Positions 5,890-13,001 of a stretch of DNA of 13,001 nucleotides are shown here, in pieces (the stretch's first letter is position 1; each line of letters opens with the position of its first letter). The notes under the pieces are model-generated. The model saw only the letters and a list, made by a program, of their open reading frames with translations. It had not been told where the DNA came from and ran no database searches. This DNA comes from Coprococcus sp. (GTDB lineage: Bacteria; Bacillota; Clostridia; Lachnospirales; Lachnospiraceae). The position numbers and the translations under genes were made by a program. Where the stretch lies: contig JAEDHX010000060.1 of NCBI GenBank assembly GCA_016296785.1, positions 1-13,001 of the forward strand. The letters are read 5' to 3'.

Positions 5890-7311
5890 GTGAGAGAAAA
5901 TGTTAGAGATAATTCGTATGATAAAATGATAAAAACCCCTGTTGAGAAGCTTGTGCTTACTCTTGCGGTGCCAAGTATTATTACTATGTTAATTTCGAAT
6001 ATATATAATTTGGTGGATACGGCATTTGTTGGCAAGCTTGGTAATAGTGCAAGCGGAGCAATAGGTATTGTGTTCGGCTTTATGGCAATATTACAGGCGA
6101 TAGGCTTTCTGTTTGGTCAAGGTGGAGGCTCGATTATATCGAGGCAGCTTGGTGCAAGGGATAATGACCGGGCTAGCGTAACAGCATCAGTATCATTCTT
6201 TTCAGCATTTTTGGTGGCTGTTATTACGGCGGTAGTTTGCTTTATATTTCTTGACCCGCTTGTAATGCTTCTTGGCAGCACAAAAACGATTGCGCCATAT
6301 GCCAAGACATATATCGAATATATCTTACTTGCGGCACCATTTTTAATAACGAGCTTCACACTAAATAATATTCTTCGCTATGAGGGCAGAGCAATGCTTG
6401 GCATGATAGGAATGATGTCGGGTGCGATTCTAAATATTGCAGGCGATGCGTTTCTAATGAGAGTACTTGGACTTGGAATTGAGGGTGCCGGAATATCGAC
6501 AGCAGTATCACAGGTGGTGTCATTTTGTATACTGATTAGCGTATTTGCAAGTGGTAAGACTTCAACTAAAATATCGTTAAAGCTATATATTGATGCGCTC
6601 AGGAGAAGAGTCAAAACTGCAAATGTCATCTTTGGTGCAGTATTACTGGAAGTATTAGCAACCGGTCTTCCAAGTCTGATAAGGCAGGCACTTAGCTCTG
6701 TTGCTGTTGTGATTCAAAACTCTGAGGCGGGTGCATACGGAGATGAGGCAGTTGCGGCAATTAGTATTGTTTCAAGAATCAGCTTTTTTGTATTTTCAAT
6801 TTCCCTCGGAATAGGACAGGGCTTTCAGCCTGTTGGCGGTTTTAATTATGGGGCAAAGAAGTATGGCAGGCTAAGGAAGGGCTATAGATTTACTGTAATT
6901 TCTTCAACAATTATAATAGTTGTGCTATCTGCAATCTGTTATGTAATGGCAGGTGATTTAATTGGCATATTCAGAGATGATGCGACAGTAATACGTATTG
7001 GAACCAGAGCGCTAAGACTTCTCTGCGTAGCTCATTTGTTTGTTCCGTTTTGCATGGCAACGGAAATGCTTATGCAGTGCACAGGTAAGAAGCTTTGGGC
7101 GTCGATATTGTCGGCAACAAGAAATGGTCTTATTTTCATTCCCGGCATCCTTGTTTTGTCAAGGCTACGTGGGCTAAATGGTGTTATCGAGGCTCAGCCG
7201 TTAGCATTTGTGTTATCGATAATACCTGGTATAATATTTGCTGTGGCATTTTTCAGAACACTTGGAGGTGAAAATGATGAAGCTCAAAAATATATTAATA
7301 GTGGTAAATGA
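5890..7311 (+). CDS. MATE family multidrug efflux transporter
   Basis: The 473-residue protein is almost entirely hydrophobic, with room for the 12 membrane helices of the MATE family. Its N-terminus (PVEKLVLTLAVPSIITMLISN, then YNLVDTAFVGKLG) and the GQGGGSIISRQLGA motif near residue 80 are typical of MATE/MepA-type exporters, as is the matching GIGQGFQPVGGFNYGA in the second half. Such pumps export cationic drugs or dyes in exchange for Na+ or H+. The start is a GTG at 5890, nine nucleotides after AGAGG; the nearby ATG at 5885 is out of frame and hits TGA after two codons. Residue Met13 is an alternative start but lacks an RBS. The 3' end overlaps the next gene by about 35 bp, indicating translational coupling. 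The substrate cannot be read from sequence. Confidence 0.92.
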   Translation: MRENVRDNSYDKMIKTPVEKLVLTLAVPSIITMLISNIYNLVDTAFVGKLGNSASGAIGIVFGFMAILQAIGFLFGQGGGSIISRQLGARDNDRASVTASVSFFSAFLVAVITAVVCFIFLDPLVMLLGSTKTIAPYAKTYIEYILLAAPFLITSFTLNNILRYEGRAMLGMIGMMSGAILNIAGDAFLMRVLGLGIEGAGISTAVSQVVSFCILISVFASGKTSTKISLKLYIDALRRRVKTANVIFGAVLLEVLATGLPSLIRQALSSVAVVIQNSEAGAYGDEAVAAISIVSRISFFVFSISLGIGQGFQPVGGFNYGAKKYGRLRKGYRFTVISSTIIIVVLSAICYVMAGDLIGIFRDDATVIRIGTRALRLLCVAHLFVPFCMATEMLMQCTGKKLWASILSATRNGLIFIPGILVLSRLRGLNGVIEAQPLAFVLSIIPGIIFAVAFFRTLGGENDEAQKYINSGK

Positions 7312-7639
7312 TATCGAACGTGCGATAAAATTCTATAAAGATATATTCGGACTTCAGGTAATATTAGATCAGGACGGCAATGTAATTATGTCGGAGGGCC
7401 TTGTGTTACAGGATGCGAGAATATGGAAGGATTTCCTGAAGAAGGATATAATTCCGCAAAACAACATGACAGAGCTCTATTTTGAAGAGGCTGATATTGA
7501 AGGTTTTGTAAGAAAACTGGATGAATCAGAATATGATATAGTATATGTAAATAAGCTTATGGAACATTCGTGGGGACAGAAGGTGGTACGTTTCTATGAC
7601 CCTGATGGGAATCTTATAGAAGTAGGTACGCCGTTCTAG
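7277..7639 (+). CDS. VOC-fold (glyoxalase/bleomycin-resistance superfamily) protein
   Basis: This 120-residue protein has the two paired beta-alpha-beta-beta-beta modules of the vicinal oxygen chelate superfamily: KNILIVVNDIERAIKFYKDIFGL opens the first, and TELYFEEADIEGFVRKL then VVRFYDPDGNLIEVGTPF make up the second. The superfamily includes glyoxalase I, dioxygenases, fosfomycin-modifying enzymes and bleomycin-binding proteins. The usual His of the first strand is replaced (KNILIVV), while Glu in ELYFEE, His in EHSWGQ and Glu in LIEVG remain possible ligands, so it may be a binding protein and not an enzyme. GGAGG at 7264-7268 serves ATG 7277 (or ATG 7274, one residue longer). The start lies inside the MATE gene, so the two are coupled. 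A role in drug binding is suggested by context only. Confidence 0.85.
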   Translation: MKLKNILIVVNDIERAIKFYKDIFGLQVILDQDGNVIMSEGLVLQDARIWKDFLKKDIIPQNNMTELYFEEADIEGFVRKLDESEYDIVYVNKLMEHSWGQKVVRFYDPDGNLIEVGTPF

Positions 7640-7667
7640 TTGTGTGATTTGAAGGTGAGGGGTGCAA

Positions 7668-7910
7668 ATGAGTGATGATCACGGAAATTGCCCTGATTGC
7701 GGGGGTAGCGATGGCTGGCATTACAGCGATTGCGTATATGATGGCACCGGTGGAGGTGGATATAGGAGAAGTTCAAAACGTCCGTCGGGAGGCTCCGGAA
7801 ATAAATTCATTTTCTTTTTTATATTGGCACTTCTTATTGGATACGGATTTAACGAGCTGATTGGCACGATAATAATGATAATTCTGATAATATGTATGAT
7901 ACTAAGCTGA
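7668..7910 (+). CDS. Small zinc-ribbon-like membrane protein
   Basis: The start ATG at 7668 follows AAGGTGAGG (7652-7660) at good spacing; GTG at 7662 in the same frame would add two residues but overlaps the RBS. The 80-residue product opens with CPDCGGSDGWHYSDC, three cysteines and a histidine that could bind a metal as half of a zinc ribbon. A Gly/Ser/Arg-rich linker follows, then a strongly hydrophobic C-terminal half that could form one or two membrane helices (from FIFFFILALLIGYG to the end). I do not recognise a specific family. It lies 28 bp after the VOC gene in the same direction and probably shares its transcript. Confidence 0.65.
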   Translation: MSDDHGNCPDCGGSDGWHYSDCVYDGTGGGGYRRSSKRPSGGSGNKFIFFFILALLIGYGFNELIGTIIMIILIICMILS

Positions 7911-7917
7911 TAGTTAT

Positions 7918-8229
7918 TTGGCCGATAATATAATAAGTGTAGTATTGCTATTTAAGAAGGCGATGGACGAGTATGAGGAATTCTTTGATGAGTATGTGGA
8001 TTTTATGGAGAAGTATGGCAAAGCGGATTCTATGGATGAACTTTCAATGTTAGAAGAATATACAGAGTATCTGCAGAAGTATACTGATACAATGAAGGCA
8101 CTTGAAGCTTGGGATTCGAGTAGTATGACAACAGAGGAAAGCCGGAATTACAAGGGCAAAAAATACTCGTTTGTTTCTATAGGAGGAACCATAGATGGCA
8201 GAAGAAAAATACAGTTATATAGCAATTGA
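7918..8229 (+). pseudogene. Remnant of a helical C-terminal lipoprotein domain
   Basis: The frame reads KKAMDEYEEFFDEYVDFMEKYGKADSM and onward to about EESRNY near 8150, a charged helical stretch resembling the C-terminal domain of small secreted lipoproteins common in Lachnospiraceae (possibly DUF6591; from memory). There is no signal peptide, no lipobox, no RBS and only a TTG as a start at 7918, with an in-frame stop at 7903-7905. After about 8150 the frame changes character and merely runs through the umuC-like RBS and start. I therefore read it as an N- and C-terminally truncated gene remnant. A short expressed ORF cannot be excluded. Confidence 0.5.
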
Positions 8230-9724
8230 CCTTAAGTCCTTCTATGCTTCTGTAGAATGTATCGACAGAGGTCTTAATCCTATGACAACTAATCTTGTTG
8301 TTGCAGATGAGAGCCGCACAGAAAAGACTATATGCCTTGCAGTATCGCCATCCTTGAAGAGGCATGGCATACCGGGAAGACCAAGGTTATTTGAGGTTGT
8401 TCAGAAGGTTGCCGCGGCAAATTCACAGAGAAAATGGAAGGCGCCAAAGAAGGAGCTTGTTACAGCTTCCTATGATGATAATGTAATAAAAGCATCGCCT
8501 GACTGCGCCATTGACTATATTGTTGCTCTGCCGAGAATGGCGAAATATATGGAGATAAGTACGCAGATATATAATGTATATCTAAGGTATATTGCGCCTG
8601 AGGACATTCATGTATATTCAATAGATGAGGTGTTTATTGATGCTTCAAAATATTTGAAGACATATGGTATGACGGCAAGGGAGCTTGCCATGACAATGAT
8701 AAAGGATGTTCTCAAAACAACAGGTATTACAGCGACTGCAGGAATAGGGACAAATCTTTATTTGTGCAAGATAGCAATGGATATTGTTGCAAAGCATATG
8801 GAGGAAGATGAGGACGGCGTTCGTATAGCAGAGCTTGATGAAATGAGCTATCGAAGGAAGCTGTGGAATCATCGTCCACTCACTGATTTTTGGAGAGTTG
8901 GTCCGGGATATGCGAAGAAGCTTGAGGAAGTAGGATTGTATACGATGGGGGATATTGCAAGATGTTCTCTTGGTGGTGCAAATGACTTTTTCAATGAAGA
9001 TATCCTATATAAACTATTTGGTATAAATGCAGAGCTTCTTATAGACCATGCATGGGGCTATGAGCCTTGCACAATCACAGATGTTAAGAGTTATAAGCCT
9101 GAAACTAACAGTATTGGATCGGGGCAGGTGCTTAAGGAGCCTTACAGCTACGAAAAGGCAAGGGTAGTAGTCAGGGAAATGATAGATTCACTTTCGCTTG
9201 ATTTAGTTGATAAGGGGCTTGTTACAGACCAGCTTGTTCTGACAATAGGATATGATACAGTTAATCTTAAGGATTCGGATATTTCTGCTGAATATAACGG
9301 CGAGATAAAAGAGGACCGTTATGGGAGAAGTGTCCCTAAGCATGCTCATGGAACAAAGAATATTAGCTGTAAGACTTCCTCCTCATCAATTCTTATTGAG
9401 GCAATGACTGAGCTGTTTGATGAGATTGTTGATAAGAAGCTCTATATAAGAAGAATGAATATGGCAGCAAATCGTGTTGTTGATGAGAGAAGTATAGAAA
9501 ATGTAACAGAATACCGGCAGCTTGATTTATTTACTGATTATGAGGAGCTTGAAAAGCAGCAGGCTAAAGAGAAGGATAAACTTGAGCGTGAAAGACATAT
9601 GCAGGAGGCGCTTATTTCTATTAAGAAAAAATATGGCAAGAATGCTATTCTTAAGGGAATAAATCTTCAAGATGGTGCGACTGCCATTGAAAGGAATAAT
9701 CAGATTGGAGGTCATAAAGCATAG
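8195..9724 (+). CDS. UmuC/DinB-like Y-family DNA polymerase
   Basis: The 509-residue protein starts at ATG 8195 after AGGAGG (8181-8186). Y-family catalytic motifs are present: AIDLKSFYASVE with D12, and YSIDEVFIDAS with D144 and E145; these are the three metal-binding acids of translesion polymerases. A helix-hairpin-helix thumb region follows (WRVGPGYAKKLEEVGLYTMGD), then the little-finger domain. The charged C-terminus (EELEKQQAKEKDKLERE) ends with KKKYGKNAILKGINL and IERNNQIGGH, typical of the Firmicutes UmuC-like group. It carries out error-prone replication past damaged bases. It is followed 3 bp later by a YolD-like gene, its usual partner. I see no promoter or LexA box in the 280 bp upstream, which is mostly gene remnant. 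Confidence 0.92.
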   Translation: MAEEKYSYIAIDLKSFYASVECIDRGLNPMTTNLVVADESRTEKTICLAVSPSLKRHGIPGRPRLFEVVQKVAAANSQRKWKAPKKELVTASYDDNVIKASPDCAIDYIVALPRMAKYMEISTQIYNVYLRYIAPEDIHVYSIDEVFIDASKYLKTYGMTARELAMTMIKDVLKTTGITATAGIGTNLYLCKIAMDIVAKHMEEDEDGVRIAELDEMSYRRKLWNHRPLTDFWRVGPGYAKKLEEVGLYTMGDIARCSLGGANDFFNEDILYKLFGINAELLIDHAWGYEPCTITDVKSYKPETNSIGSGQVLKEPYSYEKARVVVREMIDSLSLDLVDKGLVTDQLVLTIGYDTVNLKDSDISAEYNGEIKEDRYGRSVPKHAHGTKNISCKTSSSSILIEAMTELFDEIVDKKLYIRRMNMAANRVVDERSIENVTEYRQLDLFTDYEELEKQQAKEKDKLERERHMQEALISIKKKYGKNAILKGINLQDGATAIERNNQIGGHKA

Positions 9725-9727
9725 TAT

Positions 9728-10180
9728 ATGGAAAAGGACTATTTGAATGGTCAGGATATAGATAAATATAATGATATAATAAACCTTGAATACCATAAGA
9801 CGGATACCAGACCTCATATGGCCATTTCAGATCGTGCAGCGCAGTTTTCACCATTTTCAGCTCTGGTAGGGTATGAGGATGCAATTAAAGAGACTGCAAG
9901 ATTTACTGATTTTAAACGTGAGCTGTCTGATGATGAGAAGGATATTCTTAGCAAAAAGCTTAATCTGTTAATGGAAAGAATTGGTGAGCAACCCGAAATT
10001 ACAATTACATATTTTGTACCTGATAGTTTGAAATCGGGGGGCACTTATGAAGCTTTAACAGGAAGAGTAAAAAAGGTTGATATGTATGAGCGGGCAATAA
10101 CATTTATTGATAATGCCAGAATTTTGTTTGATGATATCTCTGATATGTCAGGAATAATATTCAAGAAAACTAGCGGCTGA
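9728..10180 (+). CDS. YolD-like protein
   Basis: The 150-residue product contains HMAISDRAAQFSPFSALVGYEDAI near residue 34, the signature of YolD-like proteins. These small proteins accompany UmuC-type polymerases in Firmicutes and are proposed to act as accessory subunits, replacing UmuD. The start ATG at 9728 lies 3 bp after the polymerase stop codon, with GGAGG at 9705-9709 inside the end of that gene, so the pair is translationally coupled. The protein is longer than the shortest YolD relatives; the second half (TITYFVPDSLKSGG to DISDMSG) is beta-rich. The stop codon at 10178-10180 lies inside the stem of the terminator. Confidence 0.85.
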   Translation: MEKDYLNGQDIDKYNDIINLEYHKTDTRPHMAISDRAAQFSPFSALVGYEDAIKETARFTDFKRELSDDEKDILSKKLNLLMERIGEQPEITITYFVPDSLKSGGTYEALTGRVKKVDMYERAITFIDNARILFDDISDMSGIIFKKTSG

Positions 10181-10221
10181 TTATGAGGAATTACTTATCA
10201 AATTCTCACAATCAGCCGCTA
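10171..10221. terminator. Bidirectional terminator between convergent genes
   Basis: TAGCGGCTGATT (10171-10182) pairs perfectly with AATCAGCCGCTA (10210-10221), and the inner TGAGGAATT/AATTCTCA extends the stem with one bulge. T/A-rich DNA flanks both sides. It separates the yolD-like gene from the convergent DUF1846 gene, and its left arm contains the yolD-like stop codon. Confidence 0.85.
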
Positions 10222-10233
10222 TATTTATACGGT

Positions 10234-11724
10234 CTATATATTGATATCCTTTACCACCGCATTTTCATATACTGCTTCATTTGTAAACTCAATACCAAGC
10301 TTTTTAAATGTTGTAATATCAATTGCAGATAGAATTGCTGAGGTATGAAGCTGACAGCCGGACAGCTTAGGAAGCTGCTCAAGGGCATGTCTTGCATTTG
10401 GATCAGAAGCAGCACACATTGCAAGTGCAATAAGAACTTCGTCTGTATGAAGACGAGGATTCCTGCTTCCAAGATATCCTGTTTTTAATTCCTGAATCGG
10501 CTCAATAAATGAAGGCGAAATAAGGTGTACAGCTTTATCTATATTGCCGAGTGCCTTAACGGCATTTAATAGTACTGCCGATGCTGGACCGAGGAGGTCT
10601 GAGGTCTTGCCTGTAATTAGTGTTCCATCCGGAAGCTCAAGTGCAGCGGCAGCTGAACCCGTAATCTCTGCGAGATTATTAGCAGCAGGTACAACAGCTC
10701 GGTCATTTACAGTAATCTTAGCCTGCTTCATAATGAGCTCCTGCTTGTATACTTCATCCTTTGTTGCTTCGTCCTTTACAAAGCGGTTCAGGGACTGATA
10801 ATATCTGCGGATGATTTCCTGATTTGAAGCCTCCTTACAAGCCTCATCATCTATGATACAGTTACCTGCCATATTAACGCCCATATCAGTAGGTGATTTG
10901 TATGGACAGTAGCCGTATATTCCTTCAAACATGGAAGCAAGGACAGGGTAAATCTCTATATCACGGTTATAGTTAACTGTTGTTTCTCCATATGCTTCCA
11001 AATGAAATGGGTCAATCATATTAACATCATTAAGATCTGCAGTTGCAGCCTCGTATGCAAGGTTAACAGGATGCTTTAATGGGATATTCCAGATAGGGAA
11101 GGTCTCAAATTTAGCATAGCCTGCCTTAACAGCACGTTTATTTTCATGATAGAGCTGTGAAAGACATGTTGCCATCTTGCCGCTGCCCGGACCCGGTGCG
11201 GTAACAATAACGAGAGGTCTTGTTGTTTCGACATAATCGTTCTTACCATAACCCTCATCACTTACAATATGTTCGATATTATTAGGATATCCATCAATTG
11301 AATAGTGATGATAAACCTTTATTCCTATTGATTCGAGCTTCTTTTGGAATATATCTGCAGATACCTGACCTGCGTAACGTGTAATTACAACACTGCTGAC
11401 ATAGAGTCCCTTTTGTCTATATACATCGATAAGTCTTAATACATCCTGATCATATGTTATACCAAGATCATGACGAATCTTATTACGCTCAATATCTGCA
11501 GCATTAATTGAAATAATCATCTCTGCCTTATCTGCAAGCTGAAGAAGCATCTGCAATTTGCTGTCAGGTGCAAATCCGGGAAGAACTCTTGATGCATGAT
11601 AGTCATCTAATAATTTGCCACCAAATTCAAGATACAGCTTGTCTCCGAATTGTTCTATTCTCTCAAGAATATGAGCTGACTGCATGGAAAGATATTTATT
11701 GTTATCAAAACCAATTCGTTTCAT
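10234..11724 (-). CDS. DUF1846 family protein
   Basis: The 496-residue protein matches the DUF1846 family (usual length about 495-505). It starts at the ATG complementary to 11722-11724 (MKRIGFDNNKYLSMQSAHI), preceded by AGGAG (11736-11740 on the opposite strand). An open frame reaching 11775 would add 17 residues without an RBS. Recognisable stretches are the N-terminal LYLEFGGKLLDDYHASRVLPGF, a P-loop-like GPGSGK at 178-183, the FPIWNIPLKHPVN and DPFHLEAYGETTVNYNRDIEI blocks, and MAGNCIIDDE. Structures of relatives are known, but to my knowledge there is no settled function; the glycine-rich loop suggests nucleotide or phosphate binding. It is a single-gene unit convergent with the umuC-like/yolD-like pair. 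Confidence 0.92.
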   Translation of the reverse strand: MKRIGFDNNKYLSMQSAHILERIEQFGDKLYLEFGGKLLDDYHASRVLPGFAPDSKLQMLLQLADKAEMIISINAADIERNKIRHDLGITYDQDVLRLIDVYRQKGLYVSSVVITRYAGQVSADIFQKKLESIGIKVYHHYSIDGYPNNIEHIVSDEGYGKNDYVETTRPLVIVTAPGPGSGKMATCLSQLYHENKRAVKAGYAKFETFPIWNIPLKHPVNLAYEAATADLNDVNMIDPFHLEAYGETTVNYNRDIEIYPVLASMFEGIYGYCPYKSPTDMGVNMAGNCIIDDEACKEASNQEIIRRYYQSLNRFVKDEATKDEVYKQELIMKQAKITVNDRAVVPAANNLAEITGSAAAALELPDGTLITGKTSDLLGPASAVLLNAVKALGNIDKAVHLISPSFIEPIQELKTGYLGSRNPRLHTDEVLIALAMCAASDPNARHALEQLPKLSGCQLHTSAILSAIDITTFKKLGIEFTNEAVYENAVVKDINI

Positions 11725-11780
11725 CTTATTAAAATCTCCTTTGTAAAGCCAACATATGTGGGAAAATACCCACAAGATTT

Positions 11781-11809
11781 ATTCTATCATTCAGCTCTAA
11801 TTCATGCAA
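11781..11809 (-). promoter_or_regulatory. Promoter of the DUF1846 gene
   Basis: On the minus strand TTGCAT (11804-11809) and TAGAAT (11781-11786) are separated by 17 bp. A small hairpin GTGGG/CCCAC (11758-11773) follows in the 5' leader before the RBS. Confidence 0.65.
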
Positions 11810-11859
11810 CAAAAAATGGAGATAGATGCAACGATTAATTGGCATTTATTTTGTATTAA

Positions 11860-11936
11860 AAACCATATTTCGCGTTTTATCGATTTATATCGTCGTTATT
11901 CGTCAATATATTCTGTTTTCAAAGAAAATATGGTTT
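11860..11936. promoter_or_regulatory. 11-bp inverted repeat in the divergent promoter region
   Basis: AAACCATATTT (11860-11870) is perfectly repeated in inverse as AAATATGGTTT (11926-11936), 55 bp apart. The right copy ends two bases before the TATAAT of the binding-protein promoter, lying between -35 and -10. This placement suits an operator pair for a looping or dimeric regulator. The DNA between contains CGATTTATATCG, a partial palindrome. Confidence 0.45.
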
Positions 11937-11944
11937 GTTATAAT
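11916..11944 (+). promoter_or_regulatory. Extended -10 promoter of the solute-binding protein gene
   Basis: TGTTATAAT (11936-11944) is an extended -10 box; a weak -35, TTTTCA (11916-11921), stands 17 bp upstream. The start codon follows about 50 bp later, after AGGAGAG (11983-11989). Confidence 0.6.
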
Positions 11945-11994
11945 GGTTTTGCGACAAGAATAATATCAAAAATGATATAAGTAGGAGAGATGAT

Positions 11995-13001
11995 ATGAGA
12001 ATAAAAAAGGTGTATGCAGTGTTTTTGGCGGTGATGCTTATGTTTCAATTTGCAGCATGTAATATAAAAAGCGAAAACAAAGATAAACAGGAAAAATTAC
12101 AGATTGTATTTGAGTATCAGGATGGTCATATAAATGAGAATTTTGAATCAGAAATAGAAGCTTTATTTGATGTGGATATAGTAATGGATATGAATACATC
12201 ATCTAATCCCTGCCTGCGTCTTAAGGAAGAAGTAACGCATGATATGGCGCCTGATTTGGTGTTGTGTGAGTATATTAATCGTATCGATGATGACATGTTG
12301 GCTGAGTATTTTTATGATCTTGGTTCTTGTGGTTTTGTTAATAATTATTTTCTTAGCGCCATTGAATCATGTATCGCGTCAAATGGAGGGCTTTATTATA
12401 TTCCCGGTCCAATCTATGTATATGGAATTGTATATGATAAGACTGCGTTCGGTGAATTAGGTCTTTCAGTACCTAATAATTATTCAGAATTTGTTGATTT
12501 GATTCATGAGGTAGATAGTATGAAGCTTACAGGGACAGAGCCTGATCCTGAAGATGAAACAAAAAGTATCGAGGTTCCAGTTCAGGCATTTGTACCTTCC
12601 ATGCGTTGGAGTGATATGTTTGTGATAATGTTTAATACCATTAACTATGAAGATTCTATTTTGGGAATGACAAATGCAAAATGGCTGATGGAGTATCAAA
12701 ATGGAAATGGGAGTATGATTGGTCATATGGAAAATGCTGCCGACAAATATATTAAGCTCTTTGATGATGGTGTTTTATCAACTGAATATTGGGATGTACT
12801 GCCTGGGTATCGTTCCAGAAAACTCTATGAGTTTCATACGTCTCTTATGACTATTGAGTGTCAACAGGGATATGAATATAATAAGATGATTAATGAGAGT
12901 AACAGGGAGAATATGCATGAGATGGGTATGATGCCAATATATACTAGTGATAATCCTGATTCAGGATATCTGTATGCAATTCCGAGAAGCTTTGTCAGCA
13001 T
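11995..13001 (+). CDS. ABC transporter substrate-binding lipoprotein (3' end outside window)
   Basis: The frame opens at ATG 11995, seven nucleotides after GGAG, and stays open to the window end (335 codons visible). The N-terminus MRIKKVYAVFLAVMLMFQFAAC is a lipoprotein signal peptide with lipobox FAAC and lipidated Cys22. The mature part has features of the family 1 extracellular solute-binding fold: LQIVFEYQDGH at the first strand, APDLVLCE, GGLYYIPGPIYVYGIVYDKTAFGELGL (the hinge-region motif of sugar-binding proteins), and YAIPRSF near the visible end. It should capture a solute, probably a sugar, for an ABC importer whose permease genes would lie beyond the window. The ligand cannot be told. 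Compared with usual family members it has an acidic insertion TEPDPEDETKS after the domain crossover. Confidence 0.85.
   Translation, partial: MRIKKVYAVFLAVMLMFQFAACNIKSENKDKQEKLQIVFEYQDGHINENFESEIEALFDVDIVMDMNTSSNPCLRLKEEVTHDMAPDLVLCEYINRIDDDMLAEYFYDLGSCGFVNNYFLSAIESCIASNGGLYYIPGPIYVYGIVYDKTAFGELGLSVPNNYSEFVDLIHEVDSMKLTGTEPDPEDETKSIEVPVQAFVPSMRWSDMFVIMFNTINYEDSILGMTNAKWLMEYQNGNGSMIGHMENAADKYIKLFDDGVLSTEYWDVLPGYRSRKLYEFHTSLMTIECQQGYEYNKMINESNRENMHEMGMMPIYTSDNPDSGYLYAIPRSFVS

Noticed and set aside
7238..7276. Longer start for the VOC protein
   Set aside because: The first 12 residues come from the MATE frame region and lack an RBS; GGAGG points to ATG 7274/7277.
9527..9817. Minus-strand ORF across the umuC-like/yolD-like junction
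   Set aside because: It is antisense to two well-supported genes, without RBS or recognisable domain.
11725..11775. 17-residue extension of the DUF1846 protein
   Set aside because: It covers the RBS and 5' leader hairpin, and the family begins at MKRIGFD.
1..13001. tRNA, rRNA or prophage genes
   Set aside because: No cloverleaf, rRNA-like stretch, integrase or phage structural gene was recognised on either strand.

Overview
The window looks like chromosomal DNA of a low-GC Gram-positive anaerobe, most likely a Lachnospiraceae relative (Butyrivibrio/Roseburia type). This rests on AT-rich codon use, strong AGGAGG-type ribosome binding sites, canonical TTGACA/TATAAT promoters, and family content: GLUG-repeat surface protein, Smr-less MutS2-like ATPase, MATE transporter, UmuC-like polymerase with a YolD-type partner, DUF1846 protein and a lipoprotein solute-binding protein. 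The assignment is from memory of these families, not from a search.

Layout. Positions 1-1589 hold the 3' part of a membrane-anchored surface protein with a 12-residue Gly/Ser/Thr-rich repeat. Positions 1686-2930 encode a secreted FlgD-Ig/GLUG-repeat protein. Positions 2932-3420 form a near-complete giant palindrome (two arms of about 220 bp) bounded by a GGGGACAGGTCCC-type motif. Directly after it comes a consensus promoter (3425-3453) and a roughly 300-nt untranslated leader. The leader holds two mini-ORF candidates, a hairpin that hides a Shine-Dalgarno and AUG, and three successive intrinsic-terminator-like hairpins. It ends at a MutS2-like ATPase gene (3757-5661). A second cluster of four copies of the same 23-bp motif, arranged as nested inverted repeats (5662-5828), separates that gene from a second consensus promoter (5832-5861). 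That promoter drives a MATE efflux gene overlapping a VOC-fold gene, followed by a small zinc-ribbon membrane protein. A decayed lipoprotein fragment (7918-8229) precedes a umuC-like/yolD-like pair (8195-10180). A bidirectional terminator (10171-10221) lies between this pair and the convergent DUF1846 gene (10234-11724, minus strand). A divergent promoter region with an 11-bp inverted repeat then leads to an ABC solute-binding lipoprotein (11995 onward) that runs off the window.

How it may work together. The centre (2932-7639) is the most interesting part. A MutS2 relative without the Smr nuclease domain, behind a leader built like an antibiotic-responsive attenuator, is followed by an efflux pump and a VOC protein of the class that includes drug-binding and drug-modifying proteins. 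The leader architecture is visible in the sequence. The idea that this is a translation-inhibitor-inducible ribosome-rescue/tolerance gene is inference. The UmuC/YolD pair is a separate DNA-damage tolerance cassette. The two surface proteins on the left and the binding protein on the right look like ordinary envelope functions.
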